Below, piece after piece: positions 7,307-15,784 of a DNA stretch of 64,000 nt. Numbering within the stretch: the stretch's first letter is position 1; every line of letters begins with the position of its first letter. The stretch covers positions 1,280,179 to 1,344,178 of the forward strand of contig CP126121.1 of NCBI GenBank assembly GCA_030123625.1. The letters are read 5' to 3'. The notes under the pieces were generated by a model. That model was not told the origin of the DNA and did no database searches. It saw nothing but the letters and a program-made list of their open reading frames with translations. A program made the translations under genes and the position numbers. Source of the stretch: Nitrospira sp. Its GTDB lineage: Bacteria > Nitrospirota > Nitrospiria > Nitrospirales > Nitrospiraceae.

Positions 7307-9197
7307 CGTTGTCGCGATCGCGATGGTTGTACTCCAACCGGACCGTCCAATTCCTGGCTAATGTGAAGCGCGACCCCACGTACCACCGAAAATCGTCCGA
7401 CTTGTCTCCCAATGGAAATTTCACATACGTTCCCGTCGCCATCACTTTCCAGCGCTCGGTGATATCGGCCAACATCCCGACCGTTCCGCCGCCGCCGATT
7501 CGGTGCATCTCATCATAAGCTTTGCTGACGTTCGCTTCAGTTTCCGCGAAGGCGAACAGGACCTCGTGCTTCAGCAACCGAAACTCCTTCGCGCCGCCGA
7601 TCCCGGCGTTGAGAAAACCGTTGCTGCAGAGTTGACACGTATGATGGCGAATCGTGTTCATGCCGATGTTGACCTTCCAGGAGGGGGCATGAAAGACGGA
7701 GTCGATCGGCGAGAGCGAGAGGAGATTCAACAGCGTAGCCCGTTCCACGCGAGTCTGCCCGGCATTATTGTAATGTCGAACCGTAATGGAGGCCATTTCG
7801 ATTTGGGCGCCGGGCGTATAGCCGATCTCGGGGTCCAGCAAATCGTGGTACCCGGCCCGCACAGAAACCTCCTCGAAGGTGTCATTGTTGCGCCAACCGC
7901 CTCCGACAGCCGCGCGTGACGTATCGTGGCCCAGCTCCGGTTGCTTGGCGAAGGGGCGAACCGCGAACTCCGCCGATGGGATGCGAAGCCGACTGCGGGC
8001 GGCCAGAACCGCCTTGTTGCGCTCTTTCCATTCAGGTTTTGGAGAATCGGTCGTCTCGATCCGATAGCGCAAATAGTCCGAAGCCAGATCAAGGACGAAT
8101 GCTTGTTTGGAGAGAGGGAGTCGGGTAAACAGCGCCGAGCTCGTCTCATCAGGATCTTGCGTGATCCGATGAGCCAGATCCCGTTCTTCGGCAGGCAACG
8201 ATTCCCGCTTGCGCTTGATGACCGTGCTGCGGGACGGTCGGTACGCGATATCGGAGACCAGCCCCGGCTTTGACGAAATCAAGCGGACCGTATCGGCCGG
8301 AACGGTCCAAAGAACGAACTCATCCGTCAAGTGCAAACCGGGATCGGCATAATCCAACAGCGCCATAAGATGGTACGAGCAGTTCTCCTTGAAGAAAAAA
8401 TAGTCAAAATACGCATTCCCGAGCTCCCATGCATGCATCAAAAATCGACGCAACTGATGTTCGGTGAGATTCAAGCGATACTCCCAAATATCCCGGTTCT
8501 CGATGTCCCGATATTCCTGAACCTTCAGATAATAGGGAATCGTCGAAAAGTATCCTTTATAGATTCCAAAGATGCCCTTTATCGGGAAAGCGAGACCGGC
8601 ATCGGGGGGCACCTGCGCGGCATAGTTGACGGTATAGGCAAGGATGCGTGTCTGTTCGGTCTGTCCTTTTTGATCGACACGAAACAAGGTATGGCCGAAC
8701 ATGGAGGCCGGGTTGTTCAGAAAGGCTGAAGGAAAGATCAGCGAGATCGATTGGGCCTCGAAATCCTCGTACCACCGATCAAACCGTTCGCAGGAGCGCG
8801 ATGGAAGCCGGGCCGAATCAAACTGCAGTCGCTCTTTCAGCCAGTGATACCGAGCGATGAAGGCGCATTGAGCCGGCTGTCGAGTGGAACCGACCGGTTC
8901 GTCGGAGAAAAATTTTGTCAGGGTTGCATTGAGCTCGGCAGCCGGATTCGTCTTCCCATCGGGAGACAAGAAAAAACCGGGATCGTCCTGTTCGCTTTCA
9001 TATCCGCCGAAGAGCCCCTTTCGATAGTGCAACAACAGATGCCATTCACGCTCATCGGCCAGGCTGATCTTTGTAGCCTGTTGAATGAGCTGAGCGAGGT
9101 ACTCATTAGAAACCGACTCAGCCCCTGCCGTAGAGATCGTCGCTGCAAGAACAATCGATGCGGATACGTTGACTCGGATAAAATGGAGAAACGACAT
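7275..9197 (-). CDS. DUF4105-containing exported protein with C-terminal outer-membrane-type barrel
   Basis: 640 residues. A signal peptide (about 1-26, ending STAGA-ES) leads to a periplasmic DUF4105 (Lnb N-terminal-like) region. Recognisable blocks are FPSAFLNNPASMFGHTLFRV (about 156-175), an N-Y-A-A block and DYFFFKENCSYHLMALLDYA (about 266-285). The Cys and His in ENCSYH and the FGHT histidine are reminiscent of the papain-like fold proposed for this family. Residues from about 420 on alternate polar and aromatic residues and end in a terminal phenylalanine (VQAFF), as in outer-membrane beta-barrels. Function unknown; a periplasmic hydrolase or amidase role is possible. Confidence 0.75.
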   Translation of the reverse strand: MSFLHFIRVNVSASIVLAATISTAGAESVSNEYLAQLIQQATKISLADEREWHLLLHYRKGLFGGYESEQDDPGFFLSPDGKTNPAAELNATLTKFFSDEPVGSTRQPAQCAFIARYHWLKERLQFDSARLPSRSCERFDRWYEDFEAQSISLIFPSAFLNNPASMFGHTLFRVDQKGQTEQTRILAYTVNYAAQVPPDAGLAFPIKGIFGIYKGYFSTIPYYLKVQEYRDIENRDIWEYRLNLTEHQLRRFLMHAWELGNAYFDYFFFKENCSYHLMALLDYADPGLHLTDEFVLWTVPADTVRLISSKPGLVSDIAYRPSRSTVIKRKRESLPAEERDLAHRITQDPDETSSALFTRLPLSKQAFVLDLASDYLRYRIETTDSPKPEWKERNKAVLAARSRLRIPSAEFAVRPFAKQPELGHDTSRAAVGGGWRNNDTFEEVSVRAGYHDLLDPEIGYTPGAQIEMASITVRHYNNAGQTRVERATLLNLLSLSPIDSVFHAPSWKVNIGMNTIRHHTCQLCSNGFLNAGIGGAKEFRLLKHEVLFAFAETEANVSKAYDEMHRIGGGGTVGMLADITERWKVMATGTYVKFPLGDKSDDFRWYVGSRFTLARNWTVRLEYNHRDRDNDVMFSVQAFF

Positions 9198-9385
9198 CTG
9201 TGGCCGGATGCCCTCCCGAATGTACGACTACACGAGGGCATCCCTGACTGAAGGTACCATAAGTCATCTCATGGGAACGACATGAATTCGTCGAAGTCTT
9301 CCGAGCCTGAGGCACGGACTGCTTGTCCCTCCTTGGTTTCCATGCTATCGTCCTCGGAGCGTGCGCTAATGAAAGGGATCCTACG

Positions 9386-9589
9386 ATGAAAGTGAAGGTC
9401 GTTGTTCATGAGGCGGAGGAAGGTGGTTATTGGGCGGAGGTGCCTGCAATTCCGGGTTGCGCAACTCAGGGGGAAACCTTTGAGGATCTACTCCAGAATC
9501 TCTACGAGGCCATCGAAGGTTGTTTGTCGATCGAATTAGAGGTTCCGCAAACAACCGGCAAAGATCGTGTGCTCGAAATCGCCATATGA
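9386..9589 (+). CDS. hicB: HicB-family antitoxin
   Basis: 67 residues with the HicB fold: VKVVVHEAEEGGYWAEVPAIPGC, then GETFEDLLQNLYEAIEG. It neutralises HicA and usually represses its own promoter, although this short form lacks the separate DNA-binding tail seen in longer HicB proteins. The ATG at 9386 starts the family homology; an upstream in-frame ATG-like start at 9323 would add residues unlike the family. It overlaps hicA (ATGA), the less common order hicB then hicA. Confidence 0.85.
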   Translation: MKVKVVVHEAEEGGYWAEVPAIPGCATQGETFEDLLQNLYEAIEGCLSIELEVPQTTGKDRVLEIAI

Positions 9590-9795
9590 CCCCTCTCTCA
9601 GGGAAGGAGCTTGCCCGAGTCGTGGAACACCATGGCTGGCAATTGCTCCGCATCCAGGGAAGCCATCATATTTATGGTAAATCCGGCTCAAAGGTTCGAC
9701 TATCTATTCCGATCCATGGCAATTCGCCGCTGAAACTCGGACTTTTCAAACATCTACTGAAAATGGCGGGGCTATCGGAACAACAGATTCGCTGA
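9586..9795 (+). CDS. hicA: HicA-family mRNA interferase toxin
   Basis: 69 residues of the dsRBD-like HicA fold. The signature GSHHIY (Gly25, Ser26, His27) carries the catalytic histidine, and it is followed by IPIHGNSPLKLGLFKHLLKMAGLS. HicA toxins cut mRNA when unbalanced. Translation is coupled to hicB through the ATGA overlap. Both proteins look intact, unlike the decayed toxin-antitoxin pair at 13 kb. Confidence 0.88.
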   Translation: MTPLSGKELARVVEHHGWQLLRIQGSHHIYGKSGSKVRLSIPIHGNSPLKLGLFKHLLKMAGLSEQQIR

Positions 9796-9866
9796 GACGC
9801 TCCGTGAAGATCATCATCGGAATCCGGCCCACTCCACATAACAATCAGGTCGCGTGAGATTGGGGG

Positions 9867-9900
9867 GATAGGGCCCTGACATCTCTGCCAGGGCCCCTAT
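9867..9900 (-). terminator. Probable intrinsic terminator of the DUF3015 gene
   Basis: ATAGGGCCCTG pairs with CAGGGCCCCTAT around a 10-nt loop, 11 bp beyond the stop of the minus-strand gene. No long T run follows, so efficiency is uncertain. Confidence 0.55.
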
Positions 9901-9910
9901 GGTTCATACC

Positions 9911-10417
9911 TTAGCGTACCGATGCTTGCGCGAGAAGAGGATGGCCCGCGATCGCCTCGTTGAGGGACTTCACCAATGCCACCGGAGAAGCTTCCCCTGC
10001 TTGAACCAGAGACGCATACCGCTCCTGGGTCATGACGAAGAATTCTCCGTGACGTTCCGCCGGCACGCCCATCAACGTCGCCAGAGAGGCCAGGTGTTCA
10101 CCCTGTCCCTGAGCCATCTCCGCAGTGAGCGCATCGAAGTTCAACGATGCAAACACAGTCGTCTTATGCTCGCTCATGATTTTGCCGTCATTGGTACACC
10201 CGGAGGTTCCGGTGCTGATCGCAAACGTATTCATCCCGATTCCGTTGGTGGTCGCCATCAAAACCTGAGGGGCGATTTCCTTCTGGCCCTTGTAATCCGC
10301 CCAAGCCAGTTTTCCCAAACCACAGCCCGGACCGGTATCTGGATTTGATGCCATGGCCGGACCTGCCTGAGCGCCGAACAGTACGGCGATTGACAAAAAG
10401 AGCACTTTCTTCGACAT
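9911..10417 (-). CDS. DUF3015 family exported protein
   Basis: 168 residues. A clear signal peptide (MSKKVLFLSIAVLFGAQAGPAMA) is followed by NPDTGPGCGLGKLAWADY, the DUF3015 hallmark, and further ISTGTSGCTNDG. The two cysteines in the mature part (GCG and SGC) are probably a disulfide. Members are small periplasmic proteins of unknown role. GGAGGAGG precedes the ATG. A TATACT-like element lies about 65 bp upstream (10476-10481, minus strand), but no matching -35 was found. Confidence 0.8.
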   Translation of the reverse strand: MSKKVLFLSIAVLFGAQAGPAMASNPDTGPGCGLGKLAWADYKGQKEIAPQVLMATTNGIGMNTFAISTGTSGCTNDGKIMSEHKTTVFASLNFDALTAEMAQGQGEHLASLATLMGVPAERHGEFFVMTQERYASLVQAGEASPVALVKSLNEAIAGHPLLAQASVR

Positions 10418-10985
10418 AAGTCCTCCTCCGTTAGAATTAGTTAAGCACCCATGCTACTGCAGAAATACCGGGACGAAGTATAACTAAACTCACTATCGAT
10501 GTTTATAGAAAAGTTGGCCACTAGGGAAATGACTAGTGCTCTTCTTTCAGGAGAGAATTATAGACGAATTGCCGCATCGAAGCACAATCATTTTTCTTCG
10601 CATTGTGGAAAACCCATCAAAAGGACCGGCACCGATTCAAGCTCTGTATCATTCATCATTCCGGCCGGAAGCGATAGAACCATTTAATACTTTAATATCA
10701 ACGCGCGCAGAAATGCCGATGAGAAGACGCGGGGAAAATGGAATATATCCGGCGTACAAGACTGACCGTTACACAGAATATGCAAAATTATTACATTCAT
10801 TATCTACGCATTATCACGACAGAGAAGCATTCGCGAATCCGGATAACGGTAGCGATGCAATCGTCTCCGTGCAAGAGACGAAGACCTCATGAGTGCCGGA
10901 TGCGATGGACTGCTCTCTCCACACTACGGAGACGTCTCCGAGGAACGTGCTCTTGTCATACGTGACGTACTCGCACTAAATCCCG
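10418..10985. other. Intergenic region with no recognised gene
   Basis: About 570 bp that is visibly more AT-rich than its flanks. ORFs at 10536-10892 and 10738-10965 lack ribosome-binding sites and show no family features. I read this as the divergent promoter region of the DUF3015 (minus) and TRL (plus) genes, or as decayed DNA. Confidence 0.5.
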
Positions 10986-10987
10986 GA

Positions 10988-11016
10988 TTGACGGGACATA
11001 AATATACATCTATACT
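10988..11016 (+). promoter_or_regulatory. Candidate sigma-70 promoter of the TRL lipoprotein gene
   Basis: TTGACG, 17 bp, TATACT: a near-consensus pair, 70 bp before the start codon. Confidence 0.6.
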
Positions 11017-11026
11017 CGCTCGGTGA

Positions 11027-11047
11027 CTGCTTAGAATAACTAAGCAG
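11027..11047 (+). promoter_or_regulatory. Palindrome just downstream of the -10 box, possible operator
   Basis: CTGCTTAG, 5 bp, CTAAGCAG is a perfect 8-bp inverted repeat placed across the expected transcription start of the TRL gene, a usual repressor position. It could instead be a hairpin at the 5' end of the mRNA. Confidence 0.45.
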
Positions 11048-11085
11048 ATCGCTCGACCTACTAACTTCATCTATAAGGAGGATCC

Positions 11086-11406
11086 ATGAAGCGTACGAGT
11101 CTACTGCTTTCCCTTGCTGTCCTCATCGGACTCAGCTCAGCGGGCTGTCAAATCGTCGACTCTCCGATGAAAGGAATCATCTTCACTGAAGCGAAGTATG
11201 GCACCATCGCAACCGACGCCTCGACAGCCACCAAAGAGGGCAAGGCATGCGGCCAGTCGATTCTCGGATGGGTCGCCACCGGTGATGCAAGCATTTCAGC
11301 CGCCAAGGCGGCCGGTGGCATTACCACCGTCGCCGTCATCGACCACTCCGCCAAGAATATTCTGGGCATCTTGGGCGAATGGTGCACGATTGTTCGGGGT
11401 AGCTGA
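11086..11406 (+). CDS. TRL-like family lipoprotein
   Basis: 106 residues with a lipoprotein signal (LSSAGC, lipid-attached Cys21). It has the compact TRL-domain pattern: PMKGIIFTEAKYG, then GKACGQSILGWVATGDASISAAKAAGGI, and a closing VAVIDHSAKNILGILGEWCTIVRG. TRL proteins are small envelope proteins of unknown role, first noted at a tRNA-associated locus; no tRNA is near here. It has a strong ribosome-binding site (AAGGAGG), a promoter with possible operator upstream and a terminator downstream, so it is a single-gene, well-regulated unit. Confidence 0.8.
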   Translation: MKRTSLLLSLAVLIGLSSAGCQIVDSPMKGIIFTEAKYGTIATDASTATKEGKACGQSILGWVATGDASISAAKAAGGITTVAVIDHSAKNILGILGEWCTIVRGS

Positions 11407-11426
11407 TCCACTCTAGCTCACGGTGT

Positions 11427-11463
11427 GAAAGGGCCTCCGGAGCAACTGCCGGACGGCCCTTTC
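11427..11463 (+). terminator. Intrinsic terminator of the TRL gene
   Basis: GAAAGGGCC-TCCGG pairs with CCGG-A-CGGCCCTTTC around an 8-nt loop and is followed by ATTTTCGTTTT. Confidence 0.75.
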
Positions 11464-11493
11464 ATTTTCGTTTTATCCTTCCTTCCGTGCAAC

Positions 11494-12177
11494 GTGGGAC
11501 TTACTTCCCTCGCACGTCTCATCATTCCGCCCACTCTGTTGCTCTGCTGTCTGTGCTTGCGAGATGTAGCGAGAGCAGCCGCATTCGGAGATGTGGAGTT
11601 GAGCGCCTATGCGCTGGGGGCCCAGCCCCGTGATGTGGATGTTTTCAACCAAGGAACAACCGTTCCCAGCTCGATTCAGGACGGTTTCGGTGCCGGGCTC
11701 AAGGTGGGACTCTTTCCTGCTGCTCTGAAGCGAATGGCGGGACTTGAGCTGGATTCCAATACACACGGCACGGCAGTCTCCTTTCCCAACGTTCCCAATG
11801 GGCAGAACCATGGAACCGGCCGTTCCGACCTGCTCATCATCAATACGACGTTCAACCTGATCCTACGCTATCCGGGGGAAAGGATTCGCCCGTACGTCGG
11901 AGCTGGGATCGGCTGGTCTCATGGTACGCTCCTCAACCCAAACATTGCAGGGCGAGATGATAAGGATTTTGACTCAGCCCGCGCCTTTACCCATCAATTT
12001 CTCGGCGGAGCACAAGTGGTTTTGAGTCCTGCCGTCACTTTGCTCAACACACAGCACAAGGTTGCGATCTTTCTGTTCGGCGAATACCGGTATCTGTCCT
12101 CCGACTATCATTGGGAAAAATTGGCCATCGATTTTCGTACACACTATGGATTAGTGGGAGCAGGACTGCGTTTTTGA
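11494..12177 (+). CDS. Outer-membrane beta-barrel protein
   Basis: About 227 residues from the GTG at 11494, chosen because it places a signal peptide (about 1-27, LLLCCLC core) at the N-terminus. The longer frame from 11425 would start inside the upstream terminator. The mature part is a run of short amphipathic strands: VELSAYALGA, GAGLKVGLF, LRYPGERIRPYVGAGIGWS, HQFLGGAQVVL, VAIFLFGEYRYL. It ends GLVGAGLRF with a terminal Phe, the usual outer-membrane insertion signal. It resembles OmpA/OmpW-like 8-stranded barrels; the ligand is unknown. Similar fold, little sequence similarity to the duplicated pair at 26-28 kb. Confidence 0.7.
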   Translation: MGLTSLARLIIPPTLLLCCLCLRDVARAAAFGDVELSAYALGAQPRDVDVFNQGTTVPSSIQDGFGAGLKVGLFPAALKRMAGLELDSNTHGTAVSFPNVPNGQNHGTGRSDLLIINTTFNLILRYPGERIRPYVGAGIGWSHGTLLNPNIAGRDDKDFDSARAFTHQFLGGAQVVLSPAVTLLNTQHKVAIFLFGEYRYLSSDYHWEKLAIDFRTHYGLVGAGLRF

Positions 12178-12238
12178 CTCCTCGACGCCCGGCTCGACAC
12201 ACATCCTTATTTCTTCACTCATTTCGCCGGACATTGGA

Positions 12239-12805
12239 CTAGTGCCGCTGAGCGACGGATTGCAGTTGCTCCCTGCTCCATCGATTGACGACCCGGCACT
12301 CACCATCGAGAAGACGAACACTCCCGTCGGTTCCGTACTCCGCCTCCGACAAAAGACTTCCATTCTCATCGATGAGGCGATAGCCTGTCCCGCCGGCTAC
12401 GATCACGGCACGGCGCTCGACAACCCCATCGTGCTCATAGGTTACGGTTGCACCATCCCTTAAAGCAGTCCATCGGACCGTGGTCTCTCCGACAGTGATA
12501 ATCTTCGCTTCCCCATCCCCATCCAACTCAGAAGCCTTGATCGGACTATCCCCGGTCCAAAAATGAATCGAGTTGAAAATGAAGGTATCCAACAGTAGCG
12601 AAAATTCATACACCGGTATGATGAACATGCCGAAAAACACGATTTCCCTCATCCATTTACTGTTCACTTCACCGCTGCCTTTGACGTTGCTGTTCCAATG
12701 ATACACATTCTTCGTGAGATTGAACGGGCCGTAGCAGGCGGTGCTGACCGTTACGAAACACATCAATACGACCGCAATTAGAAGTCGCCGAACCATTGTG
12801 CTCAT
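12239..12805 (-). CDS. DUF3332 family lipoprotein
   Basis: 188 residues with a lipoprotein-type signal (TVSTAC, Cys24). Directly after the cysteine comes the family's YGPFNLTKNVYHWN block. It continues with FFGMFIIPVYEFSLLLDTFIFNSIHFWTGDSPI (about 57-89), which contains a hydrophobic stretch. The C-terminal half (from about 97) is a beta-rich domain of unknown role. Predicted to be attached to the periplasmic side of a membrane. The single ATG start follows AAGGAA. Confidence 0.75.
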   Translation of the reverse strand: MSTMVRRLLIAVVLMCFVTVSTACYGPFNLTKNVYHWNSNVKGSGEVNSKWMREIVFFGMFIIPVYEFSLLLDTFIFNSIHFWTGDSPIKASELDGDGEAKIITVGETTVRWTALRDGATVTYEHDGVVERRAVIVAGGTGYRLIDENGSLLSEAEYGTDGSVRLLDGECRVVNRWSREQLQSVAQRH

Positions 12806-13035
12806 TTTACAATTCCTTCCTATGAGACAGGCCTATGAAACAAGGGGTCATCATGTGCTCATTCGGTGCACCGGGCACTGTTCCAGCGCAGGACGAAAAT
12901 GAGCTCAATTTTTTCTGCTTCGGCGGGGTAGGCTAATGCCGGAAGACCCCACGTGACTCACATTCAAGATGATTGTAGAGGTCAAATCAAGTATGATCTG
13001 ACCAAACAGGGAAGTTAATCGTAGGAGGTGGACAG

Positions 13036-13265
13036 ATGCATTTACTCGGATTACTGCCAACCCGAGACAAATGGGGGGAGTCCCTTGCATCCGCGGCCTT
13101 CGCATCCCGGTGGCAACAGTGGTGGGGAGGGTCGCCGACGGCATGAGCAACAATCAGATTCTGCACGCCTTTCCTGATTTGCAACAAGAGGATATTCGTG
13201 AGGCGCTGCAGTACGCGGCTGAAGCTGTGCGGGAACGCGAACTTCCACTAGTGCCACAACCGTGA
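13036..13265 (+). pseudogene. DUF433 antitoxin, frameshifted at its start
   Basis: A ribosome-binding site (GTAGGAGGTGG) and ATG at 13036 open MHLLG in one frame. The DUF433 homology (RITANPRQMGGVPCIRGLRIPVATVVGRVADG, then [27 protein letters not shown]) continues in another, switching near 13047. That frame has no ATG, GTG or TTG between its upstream stop and the internal ATG at 13071, so a 1-2-base indel has removed the normal start. The C-terminal DNA-binding/antitoxin part is otherwise intact to the GTGA overlap with the toxin frame. Translation from 13071 would lack the first 12 or so residues. Confidence 0.75.
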
Positions 13266-13648
13266 AGTTTCTGGTGGATAATGCCTTGTCGCCTCTTGTG
13301 GCCGAAGCCTTACAGCGAAACGGATACGACGCCGTCCATGTGCGTGAGTATGGCCTTCAACACGCCGAGGACGAAAATATCCTCGCACGGGCGGCTAGCG
13401 AAGATTGAGTCGTAATCTTAGCAGATACAGACTTTGGTACACTTCTTTCTCTCTGGTCTTCTTCTAAACCTTCCGTCATTCTCTTCCGGCGTACCACATC
13501 GCGCATGCCGGACACTCAAACGGCACTGTTGATCGCCAACCTGCCGAATCTGTGGGACGCATTGGAGCAAGGCAGTGTTGTGGTTTTTGAAGAGAATCGC
13601 GTTCGGATTCGCCTTTTACCGATTGGGCGTCAGCAACGACAAAATTGA
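13262..13648 (+). pseudogene. DUF5615 PIN-like toxin with an in-frame stop
   Basis: Starts GTG overlapping the antitoxin stop. The frame reads [27 protein letters not shown] and [17 protein letters not shown], then TGA at 13406-13408. It then continues without any indel through [13 protein letters not shown] to a natural TGA at 13646. In the family the interrupted position is usually Arg (EDRV), so CGA to TGA is the likely change. The PIN-like acidic residues (Asp6, Glu/Asp of AEDE, and ADTDFG) are still present in the conceptual sequence. As it stands the ribonuclease-like toxin would be cut at residue 48 and inactive. Confidence 0.8.
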
Positions 13649-13680
13649 TTGATCAGGCTCCGCACGCTAGGGAATAGCTT

Positions 13681-13946
13681 AATGATGAAGTCGATGTCGT
13701 GCTTGACGAGGAGTCTGATCAGCGTCGCGAAATCCGTCATGAGGCGCTGACCGAACTGACCTTCCGCAGCTCAGTTGCCAGCCGTTGAAGCTCGCACAGC
13801 TTAAGAAATCATTGCTCGACAGTAAGCTTTAAGTTTTCCCGGAGTAATGAACGATCGATATCCCGCTTGTATGCTTCAATCACGGGGTCCGGCTGAAGTC
13901 CCGCCGTCTTCTGAGTCGTTTCTTCGCAATCTGAATTCCTCGTCAT
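13681..13946 (-). pseudogene. Remnant of a two-gene nucleotidyltransferase cassette
   Basis: Minus-strand reading from 13946 gives a small protein with DPVIEAYKRDIDRSLLRENLKLTVEQ, then TGA (13809-13811) where homologues have Arg, then FLKLCELQRLATEL. The overlapping ATGA at 13740 opens MTDFATLIRLLVKHDIDFII, the usual start of the nucleotidyltransferase encoded behind such proteins, but homology stops at 13681, before the expected GGxA(H)G catalytic motif. Both genes are therefore dead: one by a nonsense change, the other by a 3' deletion. Family assignment is from memory of typical gene pairs. Confidence 0.5.
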
Positions 13947-14011
13947 GCCATCTCGCTTGGCAAAGTCTAACCCTTCATCCAGACGGCTTCAACGCAGAGG
14001 TGTTTCGTCGG

Positions 14012-14527
14012 TCAAGCGGTGAGGCCTTTCGCACGATCGGCAAGTGTGACATGATACGCGCTTGCTTTGCCTTCACTGATCATGAGAAGTCCCAACCCTC
14101 GTGGCAACTTGAACCGCTTCGGACCAGCCGATCCCGGATTGAACAGCAGCGTGTCCCTGAGCCGTTCGTTCTTCGGTTGGTGCGTATGACCGAAGATGCA
14201 GATGTCTGGTCTGGTACGATCGAGAAACGCTCTTCCTTCTTTGGTCAGCTTTCCAGCTTCAAATACAACATGTCGAATCGCGATGTGGAGACCATGCAAT
14301 CGGATGATGGCCTCTGTAGGGAAACCGCTCTTTTCATATTCATCGACATTGCCTGAGACAGCGGTCACGGGAGCGATCGTCTCAAGGTGATCGATAACAA
14401 TTCTCCCACCGATGTCGCCGGCGTGAATAATATGATCGACACCTTGGAAATGCCGAACAATCGCCGAGTCGAAGAGGCCATGGGTATCGGCAATGATCCC
14501 GATGCGGATCGGCCTCGAGCGATTCAC
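14012..14527 (-). CDS. Metallophosphoesterase, YfcE/MJ0936-type phosphodiesterase
   Basis: 171 residues with all metal motifs of calcineurin-like phosphoesterases: IADTHG (Asp14, His16), HAGDIGG (Asp38), SGNVD (Asn59), IRHVV (probable His85) and FGHTHQP (His residues about 115-117). Such enzymes hydrolyse phosphodiesters or small phosphomonoesters in the cytoplasm; the natural substrate is usually unknown. The start overlaps the stop of the M48 protease gene (ATGA), so the two are translated from one transcript, with the protease first. Confidence 0.85.
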   Translation of the reverse strand: MNRSRPIRIGIIADTHGLFDSAIVRHFQGVDHIIHAGDIGGRIVIDHLETIAPVTAVSGNVDEYEKSGFPTEAIIRLHGLHIAIRHVVFEAGKLTKEGRAFLDRTRPDICIFGHTHQPKNERLRDTLLFNPGSAGPKRFKLPRGLGLLMISEGKASAYHVTLADRAKGLTA

Positions 14528-15669
14528 GGGCTACCATCGCTGTGAGCATCAAGCGAGGCTCGGACTTTGGTCCAATCGAATGTAAACGGTTCAGAGGGTT
14601 GCTCCGGCATGTCCGCGAGCTCAGCCTTCAGGCGATCGGCTCTCGCGCTGCTCATCGGATGGGTGGAGAGCCACTCGACCCGTCCCTCATCTTTCTCAGT
14701 CAATCGTTGAAAAAACGTGATCATGCCATTGGGATTGATTTTGGCACGATAGAGCAGCTGAAGACCGGTCAAATCCGCCTCCGTCTCCTGTGCTCGTCCG
14801 AACTTCAACGTCATCAGCTCCATACCGAGCTGCTTCATGATGCCACCCAACCCCTGCTGGTTTCCCAGCACGATCGACACGACGGCCACAAAACCCAACT
14901 GCTTGACGATCCGTTCGAGTCCATGCCGTTGGAGCACATGGTTCAACTCATGGGCTAACACACCTGCCACTTCTTCCGGGGTTTCCGCTTTCTTCATCAA
15001 TCCTGTGAAGACGACGATATACCCACCGGGGAGGGCAAAGGCATTGACCACATCGCTTTTCACGACGGTGATCGCGAATGTGTAGGGGTTCTCCGGAATC
15101 GGGTCGGTCAGGCGATGGGTCATCTCGGTGAGGGCCGCCACGGCTGGACCTTCTTTCATGACTTCCTGATGTGCAAGAAAGTCACGATAGGTGGTTTCAC
15201 CCAACTTCTGCTCCCATTCGATCGGAATTCGATCGACGGCAAGTTCCACCAGCAGATCGCTCCCAAACCAGAGTCCCAACACCACCATCAAAAGCGTCCC
15301 TCCCGCAATGCTCCACGCAATTCGATGTCGTTGCCGGACCTGGCGAACCTGTTCCGCCGCTCGTTCAAGCGGTATGGTCAAGTAATCCGGCGCCGCTTGT
15401 CGGAAGGCACGAATCACGTTGGGATTTTTGAGATACAGCGTCCGCTGCCCCGTCGCCCCTCTCCACGTCGCGACGAGCTGGTCATGATCCAACCCGCCTG
15501 CCGAGACGGTGAGTTCTGAAAAAGTCACGGATTCCGAACAGCGCTCTCCTGTATCCTGATCTGAGAGAAAAATCATCGTGAGCCCATGGGCTTCGACATG
15601 GACAAGGCACGGCGCACCACCGGCCGGCAAATCGTCGCCGAAACAGAGCGCATTGGGGGGTATAGCCAT
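14524..15669 (-). CDS. M48 family membrane-anchored metallopeptidase
   Basis: About 381 residues from the ATG at 15669; a TTG at 15690 inside the heptamer repeat is an alternative. The N-terminal 110 residues form a small soluble domain, followed by one membrane segment (about 118-138, WSIAGGTLLMVVLGLWFG). The protease domain then has HELNH (about 240-244) with the second-site ETEAD (about 295-299), giving zinc ligands His, His and Glu. This arrangement resembles bacterial M48C/YcaL-BepA-like proteases of the envelope. It is followed by the overlapping phosphodiesterase gene. Its upstream sequence is a paired heptamer repeat, which may have displaced its original leader. Confidence 0.82.
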   Translation of the reverse strand: MAIPPNALCFGDDLPAGGAPCLVHVEAHGLTMIFLSDQDTGERCSESVTFSELTVSAGGLDHDQLVATWRGATGQRTLYLKNPNVIRAFRQAAPDYLTIPLERAAEQVRQVRQRHRIAWSIAGGTLLMVVLGLWFGSDLLVELAVDRIPIEWEQKLGETTYRDFLAHQEVMKEGPAVAALTEMTHRLTDPIPENPYTFAITVVKSDVVNAFALPGGYIVVFTGLMKKAETPEEVAGVLAHELNHVLQRHGLERIVKQLGFVAVVSIVLGNQQGLGGIMKQLGMELMTLKFGRAQETEADLTGLQLLYRAKINPNGMITFFQRLTEKDEGRVEWLSTHPMSSARADRLKAELADMPEQPSEPFTFDWTKVRASLDAHSDGSP

Positions 15670-15684
15670 CAAACGATAATCATC

Positions 15685-15779
15685 GGTCAATAGTCATTGG
15701 TCATTGGTGAAGAACGGTCTTGCTCGTGCCCATGACTCTCTCAATCTTTCCACTGACCAATGACAAATGACCCTTGACT
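15685..15779. repeat. Inverted pair of heptamer arrays (TCATTGG type)
   Basis: Left arm 15685-15710 steps through GTCAATA, GTCATTG, GTCATTG. Right arm 15752-15779 carries the complement (GACCAAT, GACAAAT, GACCCTT). The 41-bp centre is unique. The arms can pair over about 24 bp. The array covers the 5' side of the M48 gene and touches the stop of the AIM24 gene. Confidence 0.75.
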
Positions 15780-15784
15780 CGGTA

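Noticed and set aside
10536..10892. 118-codon ORF in the 10.4-11 kb spacer
   Set aside because: No ribosome-binding site, overlaps other short frames, and its composition follows the spacer, not coding DNA.
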